This document shows, one piece after another, positions 32,071 to 43,800 of a stretch of DNA of 64,000 nucleotides (the first letter of the stretch is position 1; the number at the start of each line of letters is the position of its first letter). The stretch is from positions 1 to 64,000 of the forward strand of contig WNNJ02003641.1 in assembly GCA_012934845.2 (NCBI GenBank). Reading direction: 5' to 3'. This DNA is from Pomphorhynchus laevis. Taxonomy: Eukaryota > Acanthocephala > Palaeacanthocephala > Echinorhynchida > Pomphorhynchidae. The notes under the pieces were generated by a model. The model saw only the letters and a program-made list of their open reading frames with translations. It had not been told where the DNA came from and did not search any database. Made by a program: the position numbers and the translations under genes.

Positions 32071-32339
32071 TTAAAAGGTTTGCTGATAATTTGAATAAAT
32101 AATTAGAATTAGAGAATTGAAATCAGAATAAACTATTTTCAGATTGCCTATTGACTCATATAATAGCCAGTACATATTGCGATTGATTGTTTCGTTGTCA
32201 AAGCCATTAAAGAATGAGGTTACCAATCTGTCATTATTAAGATTTTCGTCTTTGTAGCTGTTCCTAACCAACGCCAGTAATTTTGAAGCATATTCATTAC
32301 AAACCATAGTCAAGTAACTTTCTAAAAAATAATACATCA
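32071..32339 (-). CDS. Unidentified exon-like ORF
   Basis: An acceptor-like CCTTATGCAG|TG at 32,339-32,341 opens a minus frame with MYYFLESYLTMVCNEYASK, LLALVRNSYKDENLNNDR, LVTSFFNGFDNETINRN and MYWLLYESIGNLKIVYSDF. The composition is that of a helical protein. No clear donor is seen near its end. No family is recognised; it may belong with 28,314-28,654 and 32,754-33,270. Confidence 0.35.
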
Positions 32340-32753
32340 CTGCATAAGGCAAGGAAATTAATAATTAGATACAGTTAAGGTTTAATCAGAAACACGATCA
32401 AGAAAATTTACTATTTTTGAGTTTTAATCAGAGACAAAGATAAAGCAAATGAGATCAAGAAATATTTCATTTTAAATTTTGTTAACAATTTGTATTTATT
32501 TATATATTTATATATATCATTATTTATATTTATATATCAATTTAAGATATTAATAACTCTATAAATGTTTTCAAACGATACACATAGAAATGGAAAGATG
32601 ATTTAGATATTTTATTGAAAATAAAATATTTTTAATTAAAAATGAAACTGCATAAATAATAATTTAATTTTTTATAATTTAGTGATAAATTTATTAATGT
32701 ATATACCCTAGGATATATAGGTATAACTCATATAAGTATACATTAATATATAC

Positions 32754-33270
32754 CTTGGATATATATCCAAGTCGCATATTCATCCCGGTTGTGTTGTCGT
32801 CTTCCATGTGTTGTGCGATAGTACCGCAGTATGGGTGAACAAAAGCATGGGTGAACATAAATACATCTGCTTCCAGTTTTCCCACATCAACCAAAATGGG
32901 TCGACCATTTGAATAGATGTTGTTCGCAGGTTCGATCAACTGATTTCGCTCGGGACTTTCATTCGTTAGAGGACATACAAGGCACAAGTCTTCGTAAGTT
33001 TGGTACGAGTCGATAACATGACTCTGCAGTTCATCTTTGTAAATGTATCCGCTCTGCAGCAAACGAAATTCGCTGGATTTGATGCAATCAGTCTCTGCCG
33101 ATCGGCCAATTGATTAAACTACTCGATCCGGGGTGGCCCAAGAATCGATACACTCCTCATAATCTATTATGGATTTTGGTAAATATGGTAAAGAATTCGT
33201 GCAGTTTACTGTAGGAATGCTCTGTTTTTGTCGAATGCTTAAAAAATCTAAGTTCTGAGAGATATGTGAA
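32754..33270 (-). CDS. Unidentified exon-like coding region
   Basis: A minus frame runs from near the LINE C truncation point to a good donor (ATCCAAG|GTATAT at 32,754), with one interruption in its upstream third. Readable parts are LPYLPKSIIDYEECIDSWA, SAETDCIKSSEFRLLQSGY, YQTYEDLCLVCPLTNESP, RPILVDVGKLEADVFMF and THAFVHPYCGTIAQHMED. Codon use and GC content are richer than the flanks, as expected of real coding DNA. Not recognised; cysteine and aromatic content suggest a folded extracellular or viral-type protein, but that is a guess. Confidence 0.4.
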
Positions 33271-35330
33271 CATTGCGGAGGATGTCCGCTGGCCGTTCTC
33301 TCAAGTCTCTGATAAAATTCAGGGTTTCGCGATCTACACGCAGTTCTGATAATTCAGCTGTATGGAAAACCATATCCCGGACTCCGTTTCGACGAATACA
33401 TTGGTACCAACCAAACTAGCATGTAAGCTCATTAAACCCGTAAACATCAGCATATCTAAAGCATCGATGACATTTGTATGACTGCATAGAAATTTATATT
33501 CCTGACCACATTTTTACAAGGATACAAAATTCAGCTGGCAACAAGCTCAGCGAGTTAATCTTAGTCGGGTTAGACTGCAATCAGGAATTTGCATGGGCAT
33601 AACCAACTGTAAGAAGACCTGATGCGTTAAAAGGAATTGATGTCTCGATTAGTTTCATGCACAAAACTTGATTTATTTTCCTAAACAAGCATGATTGGGA
33701 CATGTGTTTTGGACCAACAATATGATCCGTAATGAATTTGGATGGGTAGCCTCGGTGTAATGACTACAGCCCGAGAAAATCTGGGAAATGAAAACGCATC
33801 TATCTCCGAAGTGCTTGCAAGACTAGCGGCATTAGCAACAAAAGCGTGGTGACTTGACAACTCATTATATCAAGTCAAACGATATTCAGCGGAAGAAATG
33901 TTTGGATTCGTAGGCAGGAATCTAGTCGTATCCCGACCAATTCGTTAATTACATTAATGACGACGTTATCAAAAAACTTTAGAGAAGAATTTATGAAAGA
34001 AGGATCGAATTTTCGTATCAAATAGCTAATACATTGGGACGAAGCAGAATGTCGCAAAATAAGATAAACGATCTGCTGGTAAAGAAGTCCATATAGTGAA
34101 TCGAGATCTCTTAATAATCTTGACAGAACGGCACATTCAAGGAGCGAAGCACAAAATTCAGTGCCTCCGATAAGAGTTCTTGGCAAAGTAAAATTCGACG
34201 TTTCGTTCAAAAGCATGCATTCGATTAAATGAAATTGTATATAATGAATAGCGTCGTGATGTCCAATTATTTCCGTTTTTCTCCAATTGAGATAAAGATT
34301 AAGACTATTGAATGTATTTGATAAATTGGATAAGGTTTTTATAATGGACTAATTGAACCTCGATAGTTCCGTCGTCTAAAAACTAGCGATTTAAACCAAT
34401 CCCCGGAATCACATCCAATTCCTGTATGCTACATTGAATCGTTAGAGAAAACAGGATGGGTCCAACTAGATCATCATGTTGAATACCGCCCACGGATCGC
34501 AAAAAATCCTAGCCAGCTATTCGTAAATAGGAGGACCGTTCGTAACACCATCTGACCAAAGCAAAACATTCAGTGGAAAGGATGTCGACCGAATTAGATC
34601 ATCTCGTCTTAGACAGTTAAAAGCGTTTTATAAATCGATTTTTAACCACACCCAATTAGAATTAGGCGATTAAAGTTGGTGTACGAGATTAACATGGTGG
34701 ACAAATCGCTCAACGCTATTAGGAGTAGCCACATCGATTTGATGAGGATGAAGAGCTCCGAAGAATTCTTTTTTAGTTTTTGACCAATACACTTTGCACA
34801 GAGAAGACGAATAGTTTCTCCTACTGTTACAAGTCTGATTCTACCGCATGTTTTATTAAACGCAATTAAATTCGAACCGGCTAAGAATTCTGATATGTAG
34901 TGTGGAGCCAATCCCACAAGAAAATAATTGACAAGGTTTGTCAGGCGTTGTAAGAGGTCACTGTGATCAGCCAAAAGTATTTCTTAAAAATGTTCGGGGT
35001 AATCCAAAGACCCAGGCGAAGTGGCTGAAGGAAAATGACGTATAACACGTAAGACAACTTCAGTTTTGACCGTAATTGGCAATGATCGAGGTGGTTGACT
35101 CATGATTGCGGAATTATATGTAGAGTGTAGATCCGCCAAATCCATCCTCATCGAGGATGATGAAGGGCAAATCCCGTCAAACGTCAATCGTCTAATTGAT
35201 TTATTGTAGTTACGAGACCTCGCCAGATCAATAACCTCAGCATATTTGACGTTTTCATTCAGTAATCGTTTCGCGAAATTTGTTTGCCCCTCGAACTTAC
35301 GAAAATATCCAAACAGCCAGCAATACAGTG
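33270..35330 (-). pseudogene. LINE C copy 1 (RT with restriction-like endonuclease), decayed
   Basis: On the minus strand, in order: FGYFRKFEGQTNFAKRLL, RNYNKSIRRLTFDGICPSS and HFPSATSPGSLDYPEHF (pre-RT), then LTNLVNYFLVGLAPHYIS, LAGSNLIAFNKTCGRIRL and TVGETIRLLCAKCIG (RT fingers), then the post-RT segment ILRHSASSQCISYLIRKF to VGIRLDSCLRIQTFLPL. The match ends at DLRERPADIL, the first endonuclease motif. Frames shift several times. It belongs to the non-LTR elements with a C-terminal PD-(D/E)XK nuclease; the exact clade is not assigned. Confidence 0.75.
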
Positions 35331-35429
35331 GGTCTCAATTAAATACAAAAAATGGGCAATGTGTCTTTAAGTCACTTTTCCATTTTTAAATCTGATAACA
35401 AGATTATAACCCAGACATAACTTTAGAAG

Positions 35430-35849
35430 GTACATGTGCGCAGTCCAGCTTTCTACAGATTGCTTAAATAAAGCGTCTTGAATGAAAGAATACAAAAGGC
35501 AAGCTGATCGTGTCCTTAAACATCATAGAATCTGTTTCACTATGCATACCTTGGATTACCAAACCCTTTCCAAATGTCGGCGAATGGGCGAGAAGTTCTC
35601 GGAGAATGTACTGCAGTGTTGATGAATATACCTGAGTGTTGACCTGTTGTTGATCCGAAATTACGATCGTTGAACGAGGAAGACGATAGCTGGTATGTAG
35701 CTGTCTTTCCCGAACAAAGACATCTTTTGTGGCCGGGTTTATACGCCCGAATGTTGCCTTTTCTTATTCAAACACACAGATCTTAGGCAAGATGCACACT
35801 TGATGGAGATTGTGTCATTTTTATGGTTGATTTTAACGATGCTCACCAT
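35430..35849 (-). CDS. Unidentified coding segment upstream of LINE C copy 1
   Basis: A minus-strand ATG at 35,849 opens VSIVKINHKNDTISIKCASC with two CxxC-like cysteines. A second frame then gives TFGRINPATKDVFVRERQL, HTSYRLPRSTIVISDQQQ, VYSSTLQYILRELLAHSP and GKGLVIQGMHSETDSMMF. Low stop density and higher GC than the flanks suggest real coding DNA. It may be one gene with the segments at 32.1-33.3 kb, split by the LINE. Family not recognised. Confidence 0.35.
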
Positions 35850-36545
35850 TGGTACCAGTATATATATTATTGTGTGTTTAAGCTATCCTTTTTGTTTGTC
35901 TGTTTGTATGTTTGAACAATTGTAATCAGTCGAACACTTAGAACTTTCGCATAATTAGAACTATTTATATCTTTATCATATATATTATCTCTCTAAGTTT
36001 TTGGGTAAGTAATATCTTAAGTATCTACATATATCATAACTTTTAAACTTATAAAATATTAACGCAGTAGGCAAAATTTATATACCGGTATATATAAACT
36101 ATATGTTACACTGTATGCTAAGAGTTAATTAAACTTTTAAGATATAAATTTTTGTAACATTTAAACAGTTGTAAATTGATTACACACTAATTAACCAAAT
36201 AATCGATTTATAAATATTAATAATAAATAATTAATTCAATATGAAAAATTCAATTTTTTTCATACGTGTTCTTCTGTTTTTTCCGCTTTATTTTTATTGT
36301 TTTGCTTTTGCTAAATGCAAAACTAGAAGAGCAATAAACAATTTAAAAATAATTATAAATAATTATTTTAATTCATTTATTAATAAACAAATTATTCTAC
36401 TGATCAAATGTAGTAGAAAATAATTTCTTATTGAAATATCAATAGTGATTAAAATAAAAGATATCAATGTCAAATAAACAACTACAATCAGTTCAAACTA
36501 ACTAAAATTCATTATAGTCAATGTTGATGTTAACAAGGTCCTAAA
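35850..36545. other. AT-rich spacer downstream of the AIF-like ORF
   Basis: No gene is supported. A 60-codon plus-strand ORF at 36,241 is lysine/asparagine-rich low-complexity sequence. Confidence 0.4.
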
Positions 36546-36546
36546 T

Positions 36547-37872
36547 TTAAGATTTGTGTCGCTGCTCTGAGATAATCTGCCGAGCCATCCAAATCTTTCC
36601 CACAATGCCCCAACGGACAATACCTGCAACTTTGTCGTTGACGTAATAAAACAGTATCGCCTGATATCCGTTCTCCGGTAACCTCTCGTCTCTGTTGATT
36701 TTGAATTTTGAGCAATCCTGAAAGTGAAACAGAACGCTGTCAACATCCAGGTTGCTGTGCACTCGGCCGACACTTTCGATACTCATATCCTTACCAATGT
36801 CAAGCCACGGGATTTGTTGTCGGTAATTTGCGACCTTATCACATCTCATGTTGGTTCCGGCAACACGTCTAGTCGTAACACTTCCCTCGTGGTGAGTCCA
36901 ACGTGTTCGAGATTTTGTCATTACGTCATATAAGTTGCACGCGTTTCCAGCGCACCATATGTTATCGAAAATGCGAAGTTCAGGTCCCGTTATGTAAGCG
37001 GAATCATCCCCTGCTTCAATAAGTCCGTCGTGTTCAATCGTGGCATCGACGATGTCGATGTCTGCTAGAAATATCATATCTGCCACTTCCTGTCGGGGAA
37101 ATACGTCATCACACTTAAACTTCACGAGTAGCTGATATTTTCGTTTTTGATCAAATTTTATAATTCCAGGACTCTGAAAAATCCTGACGTTGACGGATTC
37201 AAGAGCTTGCTTACATCTTTGCACGAACCAAGACGGCAGCATCTGTCCAAGAATACCTTTCTTGTGATAACAGATTAATTTAATTTTTATATCGGGGTAT
37301 TTGAATGCTAAAGTGCATGCAAGTTCGACTGACTCTATTTGACTCCCGAATATTGCAATTAATCTTACTTCGTTGTTGTCAATCAATGCCTTCGCTTTCT
37401 TGAGGTCATCAGTTGATTGTAATCGAATTATCCTGTCGAACAACCGATCACTCTCTATTATGTCACTAAGATATTTAGGCACAGAATTGACGGTTCCAGT
37501 GGCTCAAAGAGCCTCGTCAAACGTCACCTTCCATCCATCATCCAACGTTGTGACGGATTGTGTTTTATCTATCCTGGTCGCCTTTCTGTTCTTGAGAAGT
37601 GTAATTGCAGGAAATGAAGGTGATTCTGACGTAAAAGCATCCTCGTCAACCGTATGAAAGCTGATTTCCTTGTCACCTGCCCTTTTGAATTTCGTTGTGT
37701 CCAATTGCTCGACGATGCATTCCCCCATATTCCTTCGCAACATTGACCTATGAAAAGGAAGTGTTGTGTCTAGCGACACCATCAAAATATTCGAATTCGG
37801 ATCGTTGGTTTTAAGCATGTTAATCGCTGAGACAGAACTTGCAACCCCGCCGATAATAAGATAGTCTGCGTA
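36547..37872 (-). CDS. AIFM1-like flavoprotein (apoptosis-inducing factor), intronless
   Basis: From YADYLIIGG the minus frame follows AIF along its length: ILMVSLDTTLPFHRSML (FAD-binding Rossmann), ITLLKNRKATRIDKTQ, LDDGWKVTFDEAL, [TGA at 37,504-37,506], ATGTVNSVPKYLSD, IAIFGSQIESVELACTLA (NAD-binding), NIWCAGNACNLYDV (FAD motif 2), WTHHEGSVTTRRVAGTNM, PWLDIGKDMSIESVGRV and the AIF C-terminal words AILFYYVNDKVAGIVRW and WMARQII. AIF is a mitochondrial NADH oxidoreductase. Oddities: no introns; glycine motifs degenerate (GGVASS for GGGTAA, FGSQIE for GGGFLG); GN replaces GD in FAD motif 2, so cofactor binding may be lost. It is fused upstream, in frame, to LINE C. It could be a retrocopy, a degenerating paralogue, or element cargo. 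Confidence 0.8.
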
Positions 37873-38616
37873 GTGTTTGGTTTGTGACATCATCCTCGTC
37901 AGACTCAAAGAATGTGCGCCTAAATAAACTGCATCCAAATCTGCATTATTGTAATTTGTTTCGTCGGAGGTTGCCATAGGTGAGAACATATAAGGCATTG
38001 CCTCTTCTTTGCTTAATACTCCTATTTCCCTCTGTTCGTTGATAAGCCTGCCGCCTTGATTGTCAAAAGATATGTCATTAACCCGCTCCGATCTTGACCG
38101 ATCGAATGATGGGGATATAATCTCTGAGCCCTGTCCTGACGTCCATCGGACCTTTGGGTCTTGGCTAGGCATCTGGCCAAAATAGTCTTCGTTTTCTGGA
38201 AGGCTCTTGAGAAGAGCTTTCGCATTGCCTCGCATCAACGCCACAGATATTCGCTGAAAAATATCTCGAGCGGCATTTAAGTACGTGGTATTGCGGCGAG
38301 CAGCGAGATACCGCGCTATTCTGCGGATTAGTCGTTCTCCGTCTGCGTTCCACCCTCCGTATGTTTCAACAACGGCCGGTGTGAAAATATAGCCGTTTTC
38401 CTCCATTTTTTGTCTATATTTTCGGATCTTGACGCGACTAGCATAGTCTTCTGCAGCATAGGAAGCTTCCTTACTTGAACGCGGCAGATACAAAGATTGC
38501 TGCGGGTTGGTGACAGCAAAATCAACTGCTTCTGGCGGATCTCTGTGGAATAGAATGTCTGCTGGCCTTTCTCTCAAACCTTTAACTAGGTTGGTCACCT
38601 CGCGTTTAACGTGCAT
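37873..38616 (-). CDS. LINE C endonuclease module running in frame into the AIF-like domain
   Basis: The first ~140 codons of a 370-codon ORF (38,616-37,504) are the LINE C C-terminus: LRERPADILFHRDPPEAVDF with the P-x-D..D pattern of a PD-(D/E)XK nuclease, KIRKYRQKMEENGYIFTP, VVETYGGWNADGERLIRR and DIFQRISVALMRGNAKALL. A ~105-residue linker of no known family follows (about residues 142-247), and the AIF-like domain begins at residue 249 without a stop or frameshift at the join. Upstream the LINE frame continues past a single TGA near 38,735. The open junction contrasts with the decayed RT next door. Confidence 0.75.
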
Positions 38617-38639
38617 ACCAGCTGACTCAGCTGCTTTAA

Positions 38640-40260
38640 AGACCGTGTCCCTTATTCCGTTGTGCCTTAAGCCAGGGTAACCACCGAACTGACACGTTAG
38701 GGCATGAAATCCATGTACGTCCGCATCTCTGAATCATCGTCGGCATATGTACGGTTTCGCCGATATAGGTATTCCCAACCACAAGCGAATTAAAACTCGA
38801 AATTCCGCAAGTGACACGCTAAATGAATTTATTTTGTTGGAAATAGCGTGAAGCCAGGCACTCGCGTGTGGGCATCCTATGGATAAAAGACAGGCAGCAT
38901 CAAACGTGCTTGACACCTCTATCAGTTTAGAGAGACGCTCTTTATCAATTGCTGAGCTTAACCTAGCTTGGCTGGGAACACTGGTCGATTGGATGCCTGC
39001 ATCAAAGACGTTAGGGTAACTGATGGCCAGGAACTGAAGCTTCGAAGAGAAACTTGGAAAATCTAATGGGTCAAGTCCCAAACTCTTAGCGACGTTTTCG
39101 ATGCTCGCTACGAAAGCCACTGTTGCATGCGTAAGGCAATCCCGAAGACTAAGGCAGCCCATTCGCAAAGGCAATGTTGCTTGATATCACATGCGCCTGT
39201 CCAATGAAATACCGATTATTTCGCACAGTGCATTGGCAATTGCATCGTCAAGGTGACTCAAAACGAAAAGTGAAAGAGGATTTACCGGTCATAAAAAATT
39301 GCTAACTCGAGAAGCAGACGCGCATGCCGCAGAAGGAGATACGCGACCTGTGGGTCCGGAATCTCAGCTAAAGTCTCAAGGTCTCTGATAATGCCCGGCA
39401 AAACTTCACGTGTAAGGGTTAAAGCACAAAAATCCTAGCTATCAATTGGCGTTCCTAGTAAAGTGAAGTCGTAGAATTATTCAATGTCATTGTCTCAGAA
39501 AAATTAGACTGCACTGCTCTTATGGCTTCCAGACTGCCGATTATCTCTGTTTTCTGCCAGTTTAGCTTCATGCCTAGACGATCGAAGGCATCCAATAAAA
39601 AAGCCAAAACCTTGGCTATGGATTGTTCATTTACACCGATGACCCTGTCGTCTAAATACCATCGCTTGAATTGAATACCGGGGTTCAGGTCAAGTTGTTT
39701 TAAAACTGGCTGAATAGCTAATGAGAATAATATTGGTCCAAGTGGATCACCCTGCTGCACGTCGCATGAAAATTGTAAAGGGTTCTGACCGACCAACCGT
39801 AGGTATGATGAACGTTCGTAACACCATCTAACCCAAGGCGCGCATTCAGGAAAAAGATTGTCCACAGCGTGAATGAAGGCTTCGCGTCTCAAAGTGTTAA
39901 GGGCATTCTTAACATCGACCTTCAACCATACCCAATCAGCGTCATCGGTTTTTCTATGTGAAGGCGTTTAACTTGGTGAATGATACTTTCCATACCATTA
40001 GGCGAAGCCACCCCAGCTTTATAAGGGTATAGGGTGTCGAGGAAGTCCTTTCGTAGTTCCTTTCGTAGCTTTGGCAAATGCACTTAGCACGCAGTCGACG
40101 TATCGTTTCACCGATTGCAATTGGTCGGATGCCACCACCCTGTTTATTTAACGCGATTAAATTGGCGCCAGAAAGATAAGTGGACATGACAGGAGATCCA
40201 AGACCGGCCAACAGATGGTTTACCAAACTCGTCAGACGGGATAGGAGATTGCCAATGTAG
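38640..40260 (-). pseudogene. LINE C copy 2 reverse transcriptase, decayed
   Basis: In order: SRLTSLVNHLLAGLGSPV, LSGANLIALNKQGGGIRP and IAIGETIRRLRAKCIC; then MKVDVKNALNTLRREAFI, VQQGDPLGPILFSLAIQP and WYLDDRVIG (catalytic YLDD); then LRMGCLSLRDCLTHATVA and RIWLGIP-like words; then DADVHGFHALTC and GGYPGLRHNGIRDTV, the zinc-knuckle region before the nuclease. Breaks include a frameshift near 39,940, a TAG with a frame change near 39,440, a TGA where a Trp is expected (~39,190) and a TGA near 38,735. It is 5'-truncated at about 40,250. Confidence 0.85.
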
Positions 40261-40800
40261 TAGAAATTAAAATTTAAACTTGTGCCCTTAAATATATTAG
40301 AATTAATTTTTAATAAGTTGGTTTACATCAGTTTCTTCTGATGACGTCATAAAAATAAATATTTTATAAATCAGTCATAAAAATTCTGAGCTCAAAATAT
40401 CTTAAGTTATGATTATTTTTTAATTTATATATTTTACACATGTAGAAATTGCTGCATAATAATTTAATTATTAAATTAGTGTGTTCATGGAAAACGACTA
40501 ATTAAAAAATTAATCCTATTTATAAATATAAAAATAAGATGTAAGCGTTTGCTAAAAACCTCTAAGTTTAAAATCTTGTAAATAAAAGTATATTGCGTTT
40601 AATCAATTTTGCAAATTAGTCATTTGCTTAAAAATGCAGAATTGCATCACTGCATTGCAAGCTATCATATGTCAAAATTATAAAGAGATCATTATGACAC
40701 AGACTTATTTCACTATACACTCAAATATGAAAATATATACATTGTTTGTTGATTGATTCGAAATAAAACAATCATATTTCAATTTCAACAAAATTTTGAC
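40260..40800. other. AT-rich spacer upstream of the 40.8-kb gene
   Basis: No ORF or repeat recognised; it may hold the promoter of the gene starting at 40,803. Confidence 0.4.
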
Positions 40801-40802
40801 TA

Positions 40803-43800
40803 ATGCATCATCTGGAAGAACAGACAGACGATATTTATAATTCCGCTGAGGATATAATCATGAATATTGACCAATCGGACGATGAAGAAAAAAGGGACAG
40901 AATACAATCGCTAGAAAGATGGAGAAGTGCTGAATTAAGACAGCCTGTCTTAATACGATATCTAGAATGTGATGATGATAGCGAATTCAGTACAGAATCA
41001 AGTAATCCAGTGCTTATTTATTCTGAAGGGAACGATATAATGGAACATACGAAACCAATTGTATATCGAGAAATGTTAGACAAAAACACGATCAAAAGTC
41101 GTAAAGGTCCCTTGCCAGTAATACTAGAAAGAATAGTTAATAAAGATAACAACATTCCTCGTATACGACCAATATTGATAGAACAATGGATATCTAATAG
41201 GAAAGGGGAACGGAAACAACCCCCAACGACACAAGAGGAAGGAAATATTAAAATCAAAGAGCATAAGAGAAATTTCAAGATAATTCCACAATATATTAAT
41301 CTAGGTACAAGGAAAGTTAACGTAAAAGAATATATGAACAAACTCGATGAAATAAAAGGAGATGTTACTGTGCAATCTGGGGTGAGCATTTTGTTTTTAT
41401 TACTATTTTAATCTTTATTGTGTATCACTTTTGTGTCAATTCACAAACAACGTCTTACATATCGTAGGTGACAAATACAAAAGAAATTTTCTGATCTTCA
41501 GCCATTCTTCGATTACAAAGCTTATAGTCTTTTTTAAAATGACATTTTTTGATCCTTTATGATTTTATTCTAATTAGAATATTTGATACAAAATATTAAA
41601 TAACCTCGAATTGAGATTAAAATTGCCTATACACATTTAATAAAACTCTACAAATTTACAAAATTGATGTATTTCTACATCTACAAAATTGGTCACTCTA
41701 GATTACAATTATGAAATTTGAAACTTGCAATTCGTTGAATGCAGTAAATTGTGGGATCCATAATTATAACATTTTTATGGCACTTTTTTGACGATGCATT
41801 CGAATAAGGAGTAGAGGTCATCATGAGGAACTGCTATTTTATTAGGTTACGGCCCCTATTGCTCGACCCAACAAAAAAGCGGGGCCAAATACGTGCTAAT
41901 AACGTATTTCCTCTGATTAAATTTGATTATATAGTAACTTATTCTAATACAATGCATATTATTTATTATCAATCCAGAAAAATTTTCTTTTTGAGAGTTT
42001 AAATTTATTTTTTATAATATGTATCTATTAAATTATTTAAATGATTTTGAAGAAAACCAATATCGTTACATATTGTTGCAATTCTTAAAATTTCATTATT
42101 TAATGTATTATATTTTATATTATATGGTATGCATGAATGCTCATGCAAAAATATGTTTCTTGTAAATTTAAATATGTCATCTTTACGATATAAATTAATA
42201 GTAGTTTTAGTTAATGTTAATTTAATGTTCATATCTAGATATACACCTTCTTTACCATTAATAGTGGTTTTGTTAAGAATTAAACAAACTACCTTAATGC
42301 CTTTATCATATGAAAAAAAAACATAAAAGTGTTTTATACCTGTTTTATGTTTTATGTTTTAAAACATAAAAGTGTTTTAGTGATTTGTATCTAGATTTGT
42401 ATAAAGCGTACTAAAATCGTATGTATTTATATTTTGAAAATTTATTCCTTTTGTCTGTTCTAAAAATTCTTTTGTAGAATTAATACTGAAATAGTGTTTT
42501 ATACCAGTATTAATTTCGATTACCTTGCAATATTTTTTAAAATGTGCTTTAATTACTTTAAGTATTTTATTCATATAAGCAGAAAGTGGCTTTAATGTAC
42601 ATTTAAAAGCACTTAGATTTTTATGTAATTTTGGATTCCAATGAAATATAGATATAGTTTTATTATCTGATTCAACCGTTATAATTGTTTTATGCATTAT
42701 TAAACAAAAAGAGACGAATGAGACGATCAAAAATTTCCGGGTGGAAATATTTGTGAATGGTTTTAGGGCCAAACCCAGCCAAAAAACGTTAAAAACGTTT
42801 AAGATTTTATTATCAATATTTCTTCCACCAATTGTGGACATCGTCAGGATAAATTGTAATTAGCTTGAGCAATTATAAATTTTCTTCTAACAATCATCGA
42901 ATGTTATCATTTATGAGATTCATCCGATTATATGAAGATTATATATATTTATGTAATTTAATTGTAAGTAAATTTTAACGACAATATTTCAAAATGTTAA
43001 ACAAATTATAAAAGTGTTATAGATATATTTTGGAGGCTTTCCCAACATCGACTATTTAGTGCAAAGTAATTTCCCAATTATCTATGAATTAGATAATTAT
43101 TTCAAGAAATTATCTAATTCATGGATATGATGTAACATATTAGTTACTTATAGAAGCTTTGAATATTTTTGCTAATATCTGAAATTAACAAAAGATTAAA
43201 TAAATAACCGTTGATACTAAAATTGTTGTTTTATTTTTAAAAATGTTTTTGTTCTTATTAAGTAAACGATTTCATTAATTTTTCTTAGAAACTGTTCATG
43301 AAAACGACAGAGAAGATAAATCTGGACGAAGAAGATTTAATAAAATTAGAGAAAGATGGCAATCATGGAACAGGTATGGTAGTCTAAACCGATAGTTTAC
43401 TAATTTACAAATATAAATGTCGGATACATTCATGATATTTTTGGATTTAATAAACTCAAAGTGCCTATACTTTAATTAAAAATATATGGTTTAGTTAAGA
43501 TTGTGTAAAAATGAATTTTATAAAATACTTTCATACAATTTTATAACAATTTATTATATTTTTTAAAATTTATATTAATCAGATAAGATAATTGAGTCTA
43601 GGTATTTTTTACTATAAATAAATTAAAAATAAAGATAAATAATTATATAAGATTTTATACAATTTATATTTATATCAAGTTAAAATAAAAATTTAAATTT
43701 AAAATAAAAGTCAATTTTTATGAATTGACTAATATATAAAAGATGTTGTATCAGAATAAGGATTATACTTCATCATGAGGAACTACTATGCAATCAGGTT

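Noticed and set aside
36724-37657. Plus-strand ORFs over the AIF-like gene
   Set aside because: Shadows of the minus-strand frame, which has clear AIF homology.
38735-39190. Recoding of TGA as an amino acid in LINE C (TGA at a Trp position and elsewhere)
   Set aside because: Host genes VKORC1 and IMPACT use TGG for Trp, and LINE C also contains TAG and frameshifts, so these are ordinary disabling changes.
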